Positions 33,877-42,206 of a stretch of DNA of 64,000 nucleotides are shown in pieces. Each line of letters starts with the position of its first letter. Position 1 is the stretch's first letter. A program made the position numbers and the translations under genes. The notes under the pieces were generated by a model that saw nothing but the letters and a program-made list of their open reading frames with translations, made no database searches and was not told the DNA's origin. The DNA is from Streptomyces sp. FIT100. GTDB taxonomy: Bacteria; Actinomycetota; Actinomycetes; Streptomycetales; Streptomycetaceae. The stretch covers positions 5,696,526 through 5,760,525 of the forward strand of contig NZ_CP075715.1 of NCBI RefSeq assembly GCF_024584805.1. Reading direction: 5' to 3'.

Positions 33877-36043
33877 ACCGCTCACGAGGGCTCTTGGCCC
33901 GGCCACGGCGAAGGTGATGGCCGAGAGCCTTGACCTGCGTACCGTCGGCGATCTGCTCCATCACTACCCCCGGCGGTACGAGGAGCGCGGCCAGCTGACC
34001 CGGCTCGCCGAGCTGCCGCTCGACGAGCACGTCACGGTCGTCGCCCAGGTCGCGGACGCGCGCGTGCACAAGTTCAACGCCGGGCGCGGCCAGCGCCTGG
34101 AGATCACCATCACCGACGGCAGCGGACGGCTCCAGCTGGTCTTCTTCGGTCGCGGCATCCACAAGCCGCACAAGGACCTGCTGCCCGGCAGCCGCGCGAT
34201 GTTCGCCGGCAAGGTGTCCATGTTCAACCGCAAGCTCCAGCTCGCCCACCCCACCTACGAGCGGCTGGACGCGGAGAGCGGCGACGGAGCGGTCAGCGCC
34301 TTCGCCGGAAGGCTCATCCCGATCTACCCGGCCTGCAAGGGACTGGAGTCCTGGAAGATCGCCAAGGCCGTCGACGCGGTCCTCCCGCAGGCCGGGGAAG
34401 CCACCGACCCGCTGCCGCCCGCGCTGCGCGAGGGCCGCGGGTTCGTCTCCCTCCCCGAGGCGCTGCTCAAGATCCACCGCCCGGCCACGAAGGCGGACAT
34501 CGAGGACGCCCGCGAGCGCCTCAAGTGGGACGAGGCGTTCGTCCTCCAAGTCGCCCTCGCCCGGCGGCGTCACGCGGACGCGCAGCTGCCGGCCGTCGCC
34601 CGCAGGCCCGTGCCGGACGGACTGCTCGACGCCTTCGACGCCCGGCTGCCGTTCACGCTCACCGAGGGCCAGCAGAAGGTCTCGGCGGAGATCTTCGGCG
34701 ACCTCGCCACCGAACACCCCATGCACCGCCTGCTCCAGGGCGAGGTGGGCAGTGGTAAGACCCTGGTCGCGCTGCGCGCCATGCTCGCCGTCGTCGACGC
34801 GGGCGGCCAGGCCGCCATGCTCGCGCCCACCGAGGTCCTCGCCCAGCAGCACCACCGCTCGATCGTCGAGATGATGGGCGAGCTCGCCGAGGGCGGCATG
34901 CTCGGCGGCGCCGAGCACGCGACCAAGGTCGTGCTGCTCACCGGCTCCATGGGCGCCGCCGCCCGGCGCCAGGCCCTGCTCGATCTCGTCACCGGCGAGG
35001 CCGGGATCGTCATCGGCACCCATGCGCTGATCGAGGACAAGGTGCACTTCCACGACCTGGGGCTGGTCGTGGTCGACGAGCAGCACCGCTTCGGCGTGGA
35101 GCAGCGCGACGCGCTGCGCGGCAAGGGCAAGCAACCGCCGCATCTGCTGGTCATGACCGCCACCCCCATTCCCCGCACGGTCGCGATGACGGTCTTCGGC
35201 GACCTGGAGACCTCCGTGCTGGACCAGCTCCCCGCCGGGCGCTCGCCGATCGCCACCCATGTCGTCCCCGCCGCCGACAAGCCGCACTTCCTGGCGCGGG
35301 CCTGGGAGCGGGTGCGCGAGGAGGTCGAGGGCGGGCACCAGGCGTACGTGGTCTGCCCCAGGATCGGCGACTCCGCCGACGAGCAGGACGGGCCCAGGAA
35401 GAAGTCGGCGGAGGACGAGGCCGAGAAGCGGCCGCCGCTCGCCGTCCTGGACGTCGCCGGGCAGCTGACGGCGGGGCCGCTCGCGGGCTTGCGGGTGGAG
35501 GTGCTGCACGGCCGTATGCCGCCCGACGACAAGGACGACGTGATGCGCCGCTTCGCCGCCGGCGAGGTGGACGTGCTGGTGGCCACCACGGTCATCGAGG
35601 TCGGGGTGAACGTACCGAACGCGACCGCGATGGTGATCATGGACGCCGACCGCTTCGGCGTCTCCCAGCTGCACCAGCTCCGCGGCCGCGTCGGCCGTGG
35701 CTCGGCCCCGGGCCTGTGCCTGCTCGTCACCGAGATGCCCGAGGCGAGCCCCGCCCGGTCCCGGCTCGGCGCGGTCGCCGCCACGCTCGACGGCTTCGAG
35801 CTGTCCCGGATCGACCTGGAGCAGCGCCGGGAGGGCGATGTGCTGGGCCAGGCCCAGTCCGGCGTCCGCTCCTCGCTGCGGGTCCTCGCCGTCATCGAGG
35901 ACGAGGAGGTCATCGCGGCGGCCCGCGAGGAGGCGGTGGCGGTCGTCACCGCCGATCCGGAGCTGGAGGCGCTGCCGGAGCTGCGCACCGCGCTCGACGC
36001 ACTGCTGGACAAGGACCGCGAGCAGTACCTGGACAAGGGCTGA
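33866..36043 (+). CDS. recG: ATP-dependent DNA helicase RecG
   Basis: This 725-residue helicase remodels stalled replication forks and branch-migrates Holliday junctions. The wedge domain (HYPRRYEERGQL onward), Walker A GEVGSGKT, DEQH box (VVDEQHRFG), MTATPIPRT and the C-terminal helicase motifs (QLRGRVGRG) are intact. I chose the GTG at 33866 with GGGAGG four bases upstream; the usual N-terminal MDxV residues are replaced by VLGEPLTRALG because of a tandem duplication of the 5' end. The N-terminus is thus shortened by about five residues, which should not impair function. Confidence 0.93.
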   Translation: MLGEPLTRALGPATAKVMAESLDLRTVGDLLHHYPRRYEERGQLTRLAELPLDEHVTVVAQVADARVHKFNAGRGQRLEITITDGSGRLQLVFFGRGIHKPHKDLLPGSRAMFAGKVSMFNRKLQLAHPTYERLDAESGDGAVSAFAGRLIPIYPACKGLESWKIAKAVDAVLPQAGEATDPLPPALREGRGFVSLPEALLKIHRPATKADIEDARERLKWDEAFVLQVALARRRHADAQLPAVARRPVPDGLLDAFDARLPFTLTEGQQKVSAEIFGDLATEHPMHRLLQGEVGSGKTLVALRAMLAVVDAGGQAAMLAPTEVLAQQHHRSIVEMMGELAEGGMLGGAEHATKVVLLTGSMGAAARRQALLDLVTGEAGIVIGTHALIEDKVHFHDLGLVVVDEQHRFGVEQRDALRGKGKQPPHLLVMTATPIPRTVAMTVFGDLETSVLDQLPAGRSPIATHVVPAADKPHFLARAWERVREEVEGGHQAYVVCPRIGDSADEQDGPRKKSAEDEAEKRPPLAVLDVAGQLTAGPLAGLRVEVLHGRMPPDDKDDVMRRFAAGEVDVLVATTVIEVGVNVPNATAMVIMDADRFGVSQLHQLRGRVGRGSAPGLCLLVTEMPEASPARSRLGAVAATLDGFELSRIDLEQRREGDVLGQAQSGVRSSLRVLAVIEDEEVIAAAREEAVAVVTADPELEALPELRTALDALLDKDREQYLDKG

Positions 36044-36073
36044 GACCCGAGGGCTGAGACCCGAGGGCTGAGA
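36037..36073. repeat. 14-bp tandem repeat across the recG stop
   Basis: GGGCTGAGACCCGA occurs twice in full (36037-36050, 36051-36064) and once in part, starting in the last recG codons. Confidence 0.75.
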
Positions 36074-36158
36074 GCACCTCCGCATCCGGAGCCCATATCG
36101 TGGAGGTGACCGAATCGGTCCGCAGTGCATGTCTCCGTGAAGGACTCGAAGGACTCAG

Positions 36159-36743
36159 ATGACCCGCGTGATCGCCGGTGCGGCCGGCGGACGTCGCCTG
36201 GCCGTGCCGCCGGGCAACGGCACCCGCCCCACCTCCGACCGGGCACGCGAGGGCCTCTTCTCCACCTGGGAATCCCTGCTGGGCACGTTCCAGGGCCTCC
36301 GCGTCGCCGATCTGTACGCGGGTTCGGGCGCCGTCGGACTGGAGGCGCTGTCACGCGGCGCGTCCCACGCGCTGCTCGTCGAGGCCGACAACCGGGCCGC
36401 CCGCACGGTCCGCGAGAACGTACGGACGCTGGCCCTGCCCGGCGCGGAGGTCCGCACCGGCCGTGCCGAGCAGATCGTCCAGGGCCCGCCGCCCGCGGAG
36501 CCGTACGACATCGTGTTCCTGGACCCGCCGTACGCGGTCACGGACGACGATCTTCGGGAGATTCTCCTCACACTCCGCACGCGGGGCTGGCTCGCCGAGG
36601 GCGCTCTCGTCACCGTGGAGCGCAGCACCAGAGGCGGGGAGTTCGGCTGGCCCGACGGGGTCGAGCCACTGCGGGCCCGTCGCTACGGCGAGGGCACGCT
36701 TTGGTACGGTCGCGCCGCCTCTACGTGCGAAGACGCACCATGA
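36159..36743 (+). CDS. rsmD: 16S rRNA (guanine-966-N2)-methyltransferase
   Basis: This 194-residue SAM-dependent methyltransferase modifies G966 of 16S rRNA. The SAM motif VADLYAGSGAVGLEALSRGA, the VEADNRAAR acidic loop and the catalytic DPPY motif are clear, as is the N-terminal RVIAGAAGGRRL segment. The stop overlaps an ATG in the coaD frame (ATGA), consistent with the usual rsmD-coaD pairing. Confidence 0.95.
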   Translation: MTRVIAGAAGGRRLAVPPGNGTRPTSDRAREGLFSTWESLLGTFQGLRVADLYAGSGAVGLEALSRGASHALLVEADNRAARTVRENVRTLALPGAEVRTGRAEQIVQGPPPAEPYDIVFLDPPYAVTDDDLREILLTLRTRGWLAEGALVTVERSTRGGEFGWPDGVEPLRARRYGEGTLWYGRAASTCEDAP

Positions 36744-36769
36744 CCGGACCGGAGAGCGAGGGACTTCAG

Positions 36770-37249
36770 TTGCGCCGCGCCGTCTGTCCGGGGTCGTTCG
36801 ACCCCATCACCAATGGACATCTCGACATCATCGCCCGCGCCTCCAAGCTGTACGACGTCGTGCACGTCGTGGTGATGATCAACCAGGCCAAGCAGGGTCT
36901 GTTCACCGTCGAAGAGCGGATCGAGCTGATCCGCGAGGTCACCGCCGAGTACGGGAACGTCGAGGTGGAGGCGTATCACGGGCTGCTCGTCGACTACTGC
37001 AAGGCGCGGGACATCCCCGCCATCGTCAAGGGCCTGCGCGCCGTGAGCGACTTCGACTACGAGCTCCAGATGGCCCAGATGAACAACGGCCTGTCGGGCG
37101 TCGAGACGCTGTTCGTGCCCACCAGCCCGACCTACAGCTTCCTGTCGTCCTCCCTGGTCAAGGAGGTCGCGGCCTGGGGCGGCGACGTCTCGCACCTGGT
37201 GCCCCCGGCGGTGCTCGCGGCGCTGACGGAGCGCCTCCCCAAGAAGTGA
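36770..37249 (+). CDS. coaD: Phosphopantetheine adenylyltransferase
   Basis: This 159-residue enzyme makes dephospho-CoA from ATP and 4'-phosphopantetheine. The nucleotidyltransferase motif GSFDPITNGHLDII and the C-terminal YSFLSSSLVKEVA motif are intact. I chose TTG at 36770 with GAGGG six bases before, which gives the family length; an in-frame ATG at 36740 overlaps the rsmD stop and would add ten residues. The pairing with rsmD is conserved across bacteria. Confidence 0.95.
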   Translation: MRRAVCPGSFDPITNGHLDIIARASKLYDVVHVVVMINQAKQGLFTVEERIELIREVTAEYGNVEVEAYHGLLVDYCKARDIPAIVKGLRAVSDFDYELQMAQMNNGLSGVETLFVPTSPTYSFLSSSLVKEVAAWGGDVSHLVPPAVLAALTERLPKK

Positions 37250-37391
37250 CGCCGCGGGCCGTTGCCGGCGTCCCGGTGCTGACTGGCCGTCACCCGGTGT
37301 CGGACGGCCGCCGACTGGCCGTACAGTCGTCCCGTCCGTCTCCATATCGGCCGTAGTGGCTGAAGTGACTGTAGAGAGTGGCGAGCACACG

Positions 37392-38444
37392 GTGGACGTG
37401 CAGAAGAAGCTCGACGAGATCGTCGACGCGGTCGGGAACGCCCGGTCCATGCCCATGTCGGCCTCCTGCGTGGTCAACCGCGCCGAGCTGCTCGCGATGC
37501 TCGAAGAGGTGCGGCAGGCTCTGCCCGGCTCGCTCGCCCAGGCGCAGGAGCTGATCGGCGGCCGGGAGCAGCTGGTCGAGCAGGCCCGCCAGGAGGCCGA
37601 GCGGATCATCGAGGCCGCCCACTCCGAGCGCGGTTCGCTGGTCTCCGGCACCCAGATCGCGCTGCAGTCCCAGGAGGAGGCCGACCGCATCCTCGCCGAG
37701 GCCCGCCGGGAGGCCGAGGAGATCCGCGCCGAGGCCGACGACTACGTCGACTCCAAGCTCGCCAACTTCGAGGTCGTCCTCAACAAGACCATCGGCTCGG
37801 TCGACCGCGGCCGCGAGAAGCTCCTCGGCCGCGGCCCGGGACTCGACGAGCAGGGATACATCGACCCTGCCGAGGATGACGCGCCCGAGTACAGCGCGGA
37901 CCCGGACACCCTGATCCGGCGTGCGGACGACTACGTCGACGCCAAGCTGGGCGCCTTCGAGGCGGTGCTCACCAAGACACTGGAGGCCGTCGGGCGCGGC
38001 CGGCAGAAGCTGCACGGCCGCACCGTCACGGACGACCTCGGGGCGCACATGGCCGCCCAGGACGCGGCCGGTACGCAGCACACGAGCGACGCCGACTATC
38101 TGGCGGGGCTCGCGGAGCTGGCGGACCGGGAGCCGCAGCAGGCGCCGCAGACCCCCCAGGCGCCGCAGGTCCAGCAGCCGGTGCCGGCGCAGGCGGACCC
38201 GTACGGGTACCAGCCCCAGGTCCAGCCGCAGGAGGTCTACGCGTACCAGCACCAGGACCCGTACGCCTACCAGCAGCAGGCGTACGCGTACCAGCATCCG
38301 CAGCAGGACCCGTACGCCTACCAGCAGCCGCAGGCCCAGGCCCAGCAGCAGCACCAGCAGCAGCCCCAGCTCGACGAGACCAGCTTCTTCGACACGAGCA
38401 TGATCGACATGGAGCAGCTGCGCCGCTACGAGCAGGGACGCTGA
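37392..38444 (+). CDS. DivIVA-like / cell-division coiled-coil protein
   Basis: This protein of about 350 residues has a Gln/Glu/Ala-rich coiled coil (about 30-120: AQAQELIGGREQLVEQARQE and the EEADRILAEARREAEEI segment), then a shorter copy (RRADDYVDAKLGAFEAVL), and a Gln/Tyr/Pro-rich tail with DPYAYQQ repeats. It is usually annotated as a cell division initiation (DivIVA-like) or ATP synthase B-like protein. I favour GTG at 37392; the frame is open from a GTG at 37356 without a ribosome site. The repeated tail DNA is prone to length variation. The exact role is unknown. Confidence 0.8.
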   Translation: MDVQKKLDEIVDAVGNARSMPMSASCVVNRAELLAMLEEVRQALPGSLAQAQELIGGREQLVEQARQEAERIIEAAHSERGSLVSGTQIALQSQEEADRILAEARREAEEIRAEADDYVDSKLANFEVVLNKTIGSVDRGREKLLGRGPGLDEQGYIDPAEDDAPEYSADPDTLIRRADDYVDAKLGAFEAVLTKTLEAVGRGRQKLHGRTVTDDLGAHMAAQDAAGTQHTSDADYLAGLAELADREPQQAPQTPQAPQVQQPVPAQADPYGYQPQVQPQEVYAYQHQDPYAYQQQAYAYQHPQQDPYAYQQPQAQAQQQHQQQPQLDETSFFDTSMIDMEQLRRYEQGR

Positions 38445-38460
38445 TCCGGCACGGACCGGA

Positions 38461-38490
38461 TTGGGCCAATAGCGAACGGTCCAGTATCCT
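38461..38490 (+). promoter_or_regulatory. Promoter of the DUF177-rpmF-rnc-mutM group
   Basis: TTGGGC (38461-38466), an 18-bp spacer and TATCCT (38485-38490) fit a housekeeping promoter. Transcription would start near 38497, only about ten bases before the first GTG. Confidence 0.5.
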
Positions 38491-38506
38491 GGCTCTTCGG
38501 TCGCGC

Positions 38507-39223
38507 GTGCGTGGAGCTGATGCCTGCGCTGACATCGCGGCCTCCCACACGATTCCGAAAGCAGGAAGAGCCCTGAACGCCCGCCTCGACCACCGCAACC
38601 CCCTCGTGTTCGACACGCACGAGCTGGGTCGGCGGCCCGGTGCGCTCCAGCGGCTCTCCCGCTCGGTCCCGGGCCCCAAGGATCTCGGGATCGAAGGAGT
38701 CATCGGAGTGCCCGAGGGTGCGCCGGTGGAGCTTGAGCTCCGTCTTGAGTCGGTCATGGAAGGGGTGCTCGTCACAGGCACCGCCCGTGCCACTGCCGAG
38801 GGGGAGTGCGTAAGGTGTCTGGAGCCGCTGCGCCAGCAGGTCGCGGCGGACTTCCAGGAGATGTTCTCGTACCCCGACGCCGACGACCGGGGCCGCCCGA
38901 AGACGGCCTCGTCCGACAAGGACACGGTCGACGACGAGGACGACGAGGGCAGGCTCTTTATCGAGGACGGACTCTTCGACCTCGAGCCCGTGCTGCGTGA
39001 TGCGGTGGTGCTCGCACTGCCGATGCAGCCGGTGTGCCGGGAGGACTGTGCGGGTCTGTGTTCCGACTGTGGGACCAGCCTGAACGAGAACCCGGACCAC
39101 CACCATGACGCCGTCGACATCCGTTGGGCGGCACTGCAGGGACTCACCGATTCACTCGGAACCGGTGAGAAGGACAACATGAGCGGCGCCGAAGCGGGCG
39201 TCGACGAGAAGCAGGAGAAGTAG
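38507..39223 (+). CDS. YceD/DUF177 family protein
   Basis: This protein belongs to the DUF177 (YceD) family, found upstream of rpmF in most bacteria and linked to 23S rRNA or large-subunit metabolism. CVRCLEPL and the C-terminal CREDCAGLCSDCG hold four conserved metal-type cysteines, and an acidic insert (DDEDDEGRLF) lies between. The start is uncertain: family similarity begins near LNARLDHRNPLV at 38573, a CTG preceded by AGGAAG; the frame extends to a GTG at 38507. It ends 2 bp before rpmF, so coupling is likely. Confidence 0.88.
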   Translation: MRGADACADIAASHTIPKAGRALNARLDHRNPLVFDTHELGRRPGALQRLSRSVPGPKDLGIEGVIGVPEGAPVELELRLESVMEGVLVTGTARATAEGECVRCLEPLRQQVAADFQEMFSYPDADDRGRPKTASSDKDTVDDEDDEGRLFIEDGLFDLEPVLRDAVVLALPMQPVCREDCAGLCSDCGTSLNENPDHHHDAVDIRWAALQGLTDSLGTGEKDNMSGAEAGVDEKQEK

Positions 39224-39225
39224 CC

Positions 39226-39399
39226 GTGGCTGTTCCGAAGCGGAAGATGTCGCGCAGCAACACGCGCCACCGCCGGTCGCAGTGGAAGGCTGCGGTCCCC
39301 ACCCTGGTTTCGTGTGAGCGTTGCCAGGAGCCGAAGCAGCAGCACATCGCGTGCCCGAGCTGCGGCACCTACAACAAGCGCCAGGTCCTCGAGGTCTGA
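39226..39399 (+). CDS. rpmF: 50S ribosomal protein L32
   Basis: This 57-residue L32 starts VAVPKRKMSRSNTRHRR and has two CXXC pairs (Cys30, Cys33, Cys43, Cys46) that bind zinc. The GTG start lies 2 bp after the DUF177 stop. The order DUF177-rpmF-rnc is widely conserved. It is the kind of gene missed by length cut-offs. Confidence 0.96.
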   Translation: MAVPKRKMSRSNTRHRRSQWKAAVPTLVSCERCQEPKQQHIACPSCGTYNKRQVLEV

Positions 39400-39418
39400 G
39401 CGGCTGGTGAGAGGCTCC

Positions 39419-40267
39419 ATGTCTGACGCCGGCAACAGCGACAAGCAGGCAGAGACCGCAAGCGCAGCCTCGTCCCACACGCTTCTGGAAGGGCGGCTCG
39501 GGTATCAGCTCGAGTCCGCCCTTCTGGTGCGTGCGCTGACCCACCGTTCGTACGCGTACGAGAACGGCGGCCTGCCCACCAACGAGCGGCTGGAGTTCCT
39601 CGGGGACTCCGTGCTCGGACTGGTGGTCACGGACACGCTCTACCGAACCCACCCCGACCTGCCCGAGGGCCAGCTGGCCAAGCTGCGGGCCGCGGTGGTC
39701 AACTCGCGTGCGCTGGCGGAGGTCGGGCGCGGCCTCGACCTGGGCTCCTTCATCCGGCTCGGCCGCGGTGAAGAGGGCACGGGCGGCCGGGACAAGGCGT
39801 CCATCCTCGCCGACACCCTCGAAGCGGTGATCGGCGCGGTCTATCTCGACCAGGGCCTCGACGCGGCGTCCGAGCTGGTGCACCGGCTCTTCGACCCGCT
39901 GATCGAGAAGTCCTCGAACCTCGGTGCCGGCCTGGACTGGAAGACCAGCCTCCAGGAGCTCACCGCGGCCGAGGGGCTCGGTGTCCCCGAGTACCTGGTC
40001 ACCGAGACCGGACCGGACCACGAGAAGACCTTCACTGCTGCCGCCCGCGTCGGTGGTGTCTCGTACGGCACCGGCACCGGCCGCAGCAAGAAGGAAGCGG
40101 AACAGCAGGCGGCGGAGTCCGCGTGGCGCGCGATCCGCGCCGCCGCGGACGAGCGAGCGGAGGCGGCGAAGTCCGCGGCCTCCGAGGCTTCCGCCGTCTC
40201 CGAGGCTGAAGGGGCCGAAGGGGCCGAAGGTGTCGCCGACACCCCTTCACCCCAGACGACCCCCTGA
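39419..40267 (+). CDS. rnc: Ribonuclease III
   Basis: This 282-residue double-strand-specific endonuclease processes rRNA and regulates mRNAs; in S. coelicolor it is AbsB, a global activator of antibiotic genes. The catalytic NERLEFLGDSVLGLVV motif, the DTLEAVIGAVYLDQG motif, and the dsRNA-binding domain (TSLQELTAAEGLGVPEY, GTGRSKKEAEQQAAESAW) are intact. The last 40 residues are an Ala/Glu-rich tail not needed for activity. The ATG at 39419 follows GAGAGG. Confidence 0.97.
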   Translation: MSDAGNSDKQAETASAASSHTLLEGRLGYQLESALLVRALTHRSYAYENGGLPTNERLEFLGDSVLGLVVTDTLYRTHPDLPEGQLAKLRAAVVNSRALAEVGRGLDLGSFIRLGRGEEGTGGRDKASILADTLEAVIGAVYLDQGLDAASELVHRLFDPLIEKSSNLGAGLDWKTSLQELTAAEGLGVPEYLVTETGPDHEKTFTAAARVGGVSYGTGTGRSKKEAEQQAAESAWRAIRAAADERAEAAKSAASEASAVSEAEGAEGAEGVADTPSPQTTP

Positions 40268-40281
40268 CCGTCCCGCTTCCG

Positions 40282-40313
40282 GCCCCCGCCACGCCTCGCG
40301 CGGCGGGGGCTTT
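40282..40313 (+). terminator. rnc terminator
   Basis: A 9-bp GCCCCCGCC/GGCGGGGGC stem is followed by TTT, 15 bp after the rnc stop. A short U-tract makes this more canonical than most here. Confidence 0.75.
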
Positions 40314-40406
40314 CCGCTGCCGCCGGGGACAAGGCCCGCCGCGGGCGCGGTCCCCCGTGGGAGGTACGCTGCGGGCGTCGTCCCGTACGCCTTCCGGAGG
40401 AGCCCC

Positions 40407-41270
40407 GTGCCCGAGTTGCCCGAGGTCGAAGTCGTCCGGCGCGGGCTCGAGACCTGGGTCACCGGCCGAGTCGTCGCCGACGTGGCCGTCCTCCACCCCC
40501 GCGCCGTGCGGCGCCACATCGGTGGCGGCGAGGATTTCGCCGCGCGCCTCAAGGGCCACCGGCTCGCCGCCGCCGGACGCCGGGGCAAGTACCTCTGGGT
40601 GCCGCTCGCGGACGGCGACGCCGCGATCCTCGGCCACCTCGGCATGAGCGGGCAGCTGCTCGTCCAGCCGGAAGCCGCCGCGGACGAGAAGCACCTGAGG
40701 ATCCGGATCCGCTTCGAGGACGACCTCGGCACCGAGCTCCGCTTCGTCGACCAGCGCACCTTCGGCGGTCTCTCGCTGCACGACACCACCCCCGACGGCC
40801 TCCCCGACGCCATCGCGCACATCGCGCGGGACCCGCTCGATCCAAAGTTCGACGACGCGGCGTTCGCCACCGCCCTGCGGCTGCGCCGTACGACCGTCAA
40901 GCGCGCCCTGCTCGACCAGTCACTGATCAGCGGCGTCGGGAACATCTACGCCGACGAGGCCCTGTGGCGCGCCAGGCTGCACTACGACCGGCCGACCACC
41001 GGACTGACCCGGCCCCGGGCCGCCGAGCTGCTCGGACACGTGCGGGACGTGATGAACTCCGCCCTGGCCGCCGGCGGCACCAGCTTCGACAGCCTCTACG
41101 TGAACGTGAACGGCGAGTCCGGGTACTTCGACCGTTCCCTGGACGCCTACGGCCGCGAGGGCGAGCCCTGCCGCCGCTGCGGCACCGCGATGCGCCGCCG
41201 CCCCTGGATGAACCGGTCCAGCTACTTCTGCCCGCGCTGCCAGCGCCCGGCGAGGCCGAAGGCCCTGTAG
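40407..41270 (+). CDS. mutM: Formamidopyrimidine-DNA glycosylase
   Basis: This 287-residue repair enzyme excises 8-oxoguanine and formamidopyrimidines. The catalytic Pro2-Glu3 (VPELPEVEVV), the GRRGKYLWV lysine region, the H2TH helices (RALLDQSLISGVGNIYADEALW) and the C-terminal zinc finger (CRRCG and CPRCQ) are intact. The GTG start has GGAGGAG upstream. It follows rnc, as in many actinobacteria. A 17-bp tandem repeat lies just after the stop. Confidence 0.97.
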   Translation: MPELPEVEVVRRGLETWVTGRVVADVAVLHPRAVRRHIGGGEDFAARLKGHRLAAAGRRGKYLWVPLADGDAAILGHLGMSGQLLVQPEAAADEKHLRIRIRFEDDLGTELRFVDQRTFGGLSLHDTTPDGLPDAIAHIARDPLDPKFDDAAFATALRLRRTTVKRALLDQSLISGVGNIYADEALWRARLHYDRPTTGLTRPRAAELLGHVRDVMNSALAAGGTSFDSLYVNVNGESGYFDRSLDAYGREGEPCRRCGTAMRRRPWMNRSSYFCPRCQRPARPKAL

Positions 41271-41287
41271 GGCCGGGGTTGCGCAAG

Positions 41288-41330
41288 CCTCAGGCCCTGC
41301 GAGCCCTCAGGCCCTGCGAGCCCTCAGGTC
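41288..41330. repeat. 17-bp tandem repeat after mutM
   Basis: CCTCAGGCCCTGCGAGC occurs at 41288-41304 and 41305-41321, with a third partial unit. It begins 18 bp after the mutM stop codon. Confidence 0.75.
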
Positions 41331-41387
41331 CTGGGGCTCAGACGTTGCGCGGGGTTCCGTCCTTGGTGACGTAGGCCAGGCGGGTCC

Positions 41388-41828
41388 TCAGCGCAGTTGC
41401 TCGGCCAGTCCGACGATGATGCCCTCCGGGCCGCGGATGTAGCAGAGCAGATAGCTGTCCTCGAACCGGGCGATCTCGCCGACGAGTTCGGCGCCGTGAG
41501 GGCGCAGGCGGGCAACGGTGTCCTCGATGTCGTCGACGGCGAACATGACGCGGTGCGTGCCCAGAATGTTGTGCGGCCGGTTGCGCGGCCCGACGCTGAT
41601 CACCGCGGGGCTCCGGTACTTCGCCAGCTCGAGCCGGCTGTGACCGTCCGGGGTCCGGACCATCGCGATGTCACAGCGGACGCCGTCGAGTCCGGTGCAC
41701 TGGTCGGCGAAAAGGCCCTCGACCTCTGCCCTGCCCTCCAGCTCCATACCGAGTTCCACGAAGAACGCGATGGCGGCATCCATGTCCTCGACGACGATGC
41801 CGACGTTGTCCATCCGCTGAATCGCCAT
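41388..41828 (-). CDS. VOC-family (glyoxalase-like) protein
   Basis: This 146-residue vicinal-oxygen-chelate protein has two beta-alpha-beta modules: NVGIVVEDMDAAIAFFVELGM and HRVMFAVDDIEDTVARLRPHGAEL, with a C-terminal CYIRGPEGIIVGLAEQL metal-ligand glutamate region. The substrate cannot be predicted. The ATG start has a GGAAGGGGA ribosome site. It is followed by mutM in convergent orientation. Confidence 0.9.
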   Translation of the reverse strand: MAIQRMDNVGIVVEDMDAAIAFFVELGMELEGRAEVEGLFADQCTGLDGVRCDIAMVRTPDGHSRLELAKYRSPAVISVGPRNRPHNILGTHRVMFAVDDIEDTVARLRPHGAELVGEIARFEDSYLLCYIRGPEGIIVGLAEQLR

Positions 41829-42052
41829 GCTGGATTCCCCTTCCTCCTCGTCCGGCCGGTGGTGGCCGCTGATGTCCCTGGGACGGAGCCGGTGCCACGT
41901 TCTCGACGTGCGCAGACCGCCGAACTCCGAAAATCTGAAACCCCTTGGGCCCCTCGATGCGAACTACGGGCGGGCCGGCCGCTGCGGTCTGCTGGGCTGC
42001 CTGTGCGGCTCCGCACGGGCGCTGTGTCGGTCGCCTGCGGTCACCATGACTG

Positions 42053-42117
42053 CTGTACTCCGCTGCTGTACTCCGCTGCTGTACTGCACAGCTGTACTGC
42101 ACAGCTGTACTGCACAG
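42053..42117. repeat. Five 13-bp tandem repeats
   Basis: Two units of CTGTACTCCGCTG (42053-42078) are followed by three of CTGTACTGCACAG (42079-42117) in perfect register. The second type is close to a palindrome. The array lies 90 bp upstream of the next rightward gene and 225 bp upstream of the VOC gene start. Confidence 0.9.
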
Positions 42118-42206
42118 CGCTGACCACCGCTTGTGGAGTGCGCTCCGAAAGCCGTCCGGCACCGTGAGGCCGGGCGCGGAAGGGGCACGCCTGCGAGGAT
42201 GCTGAG

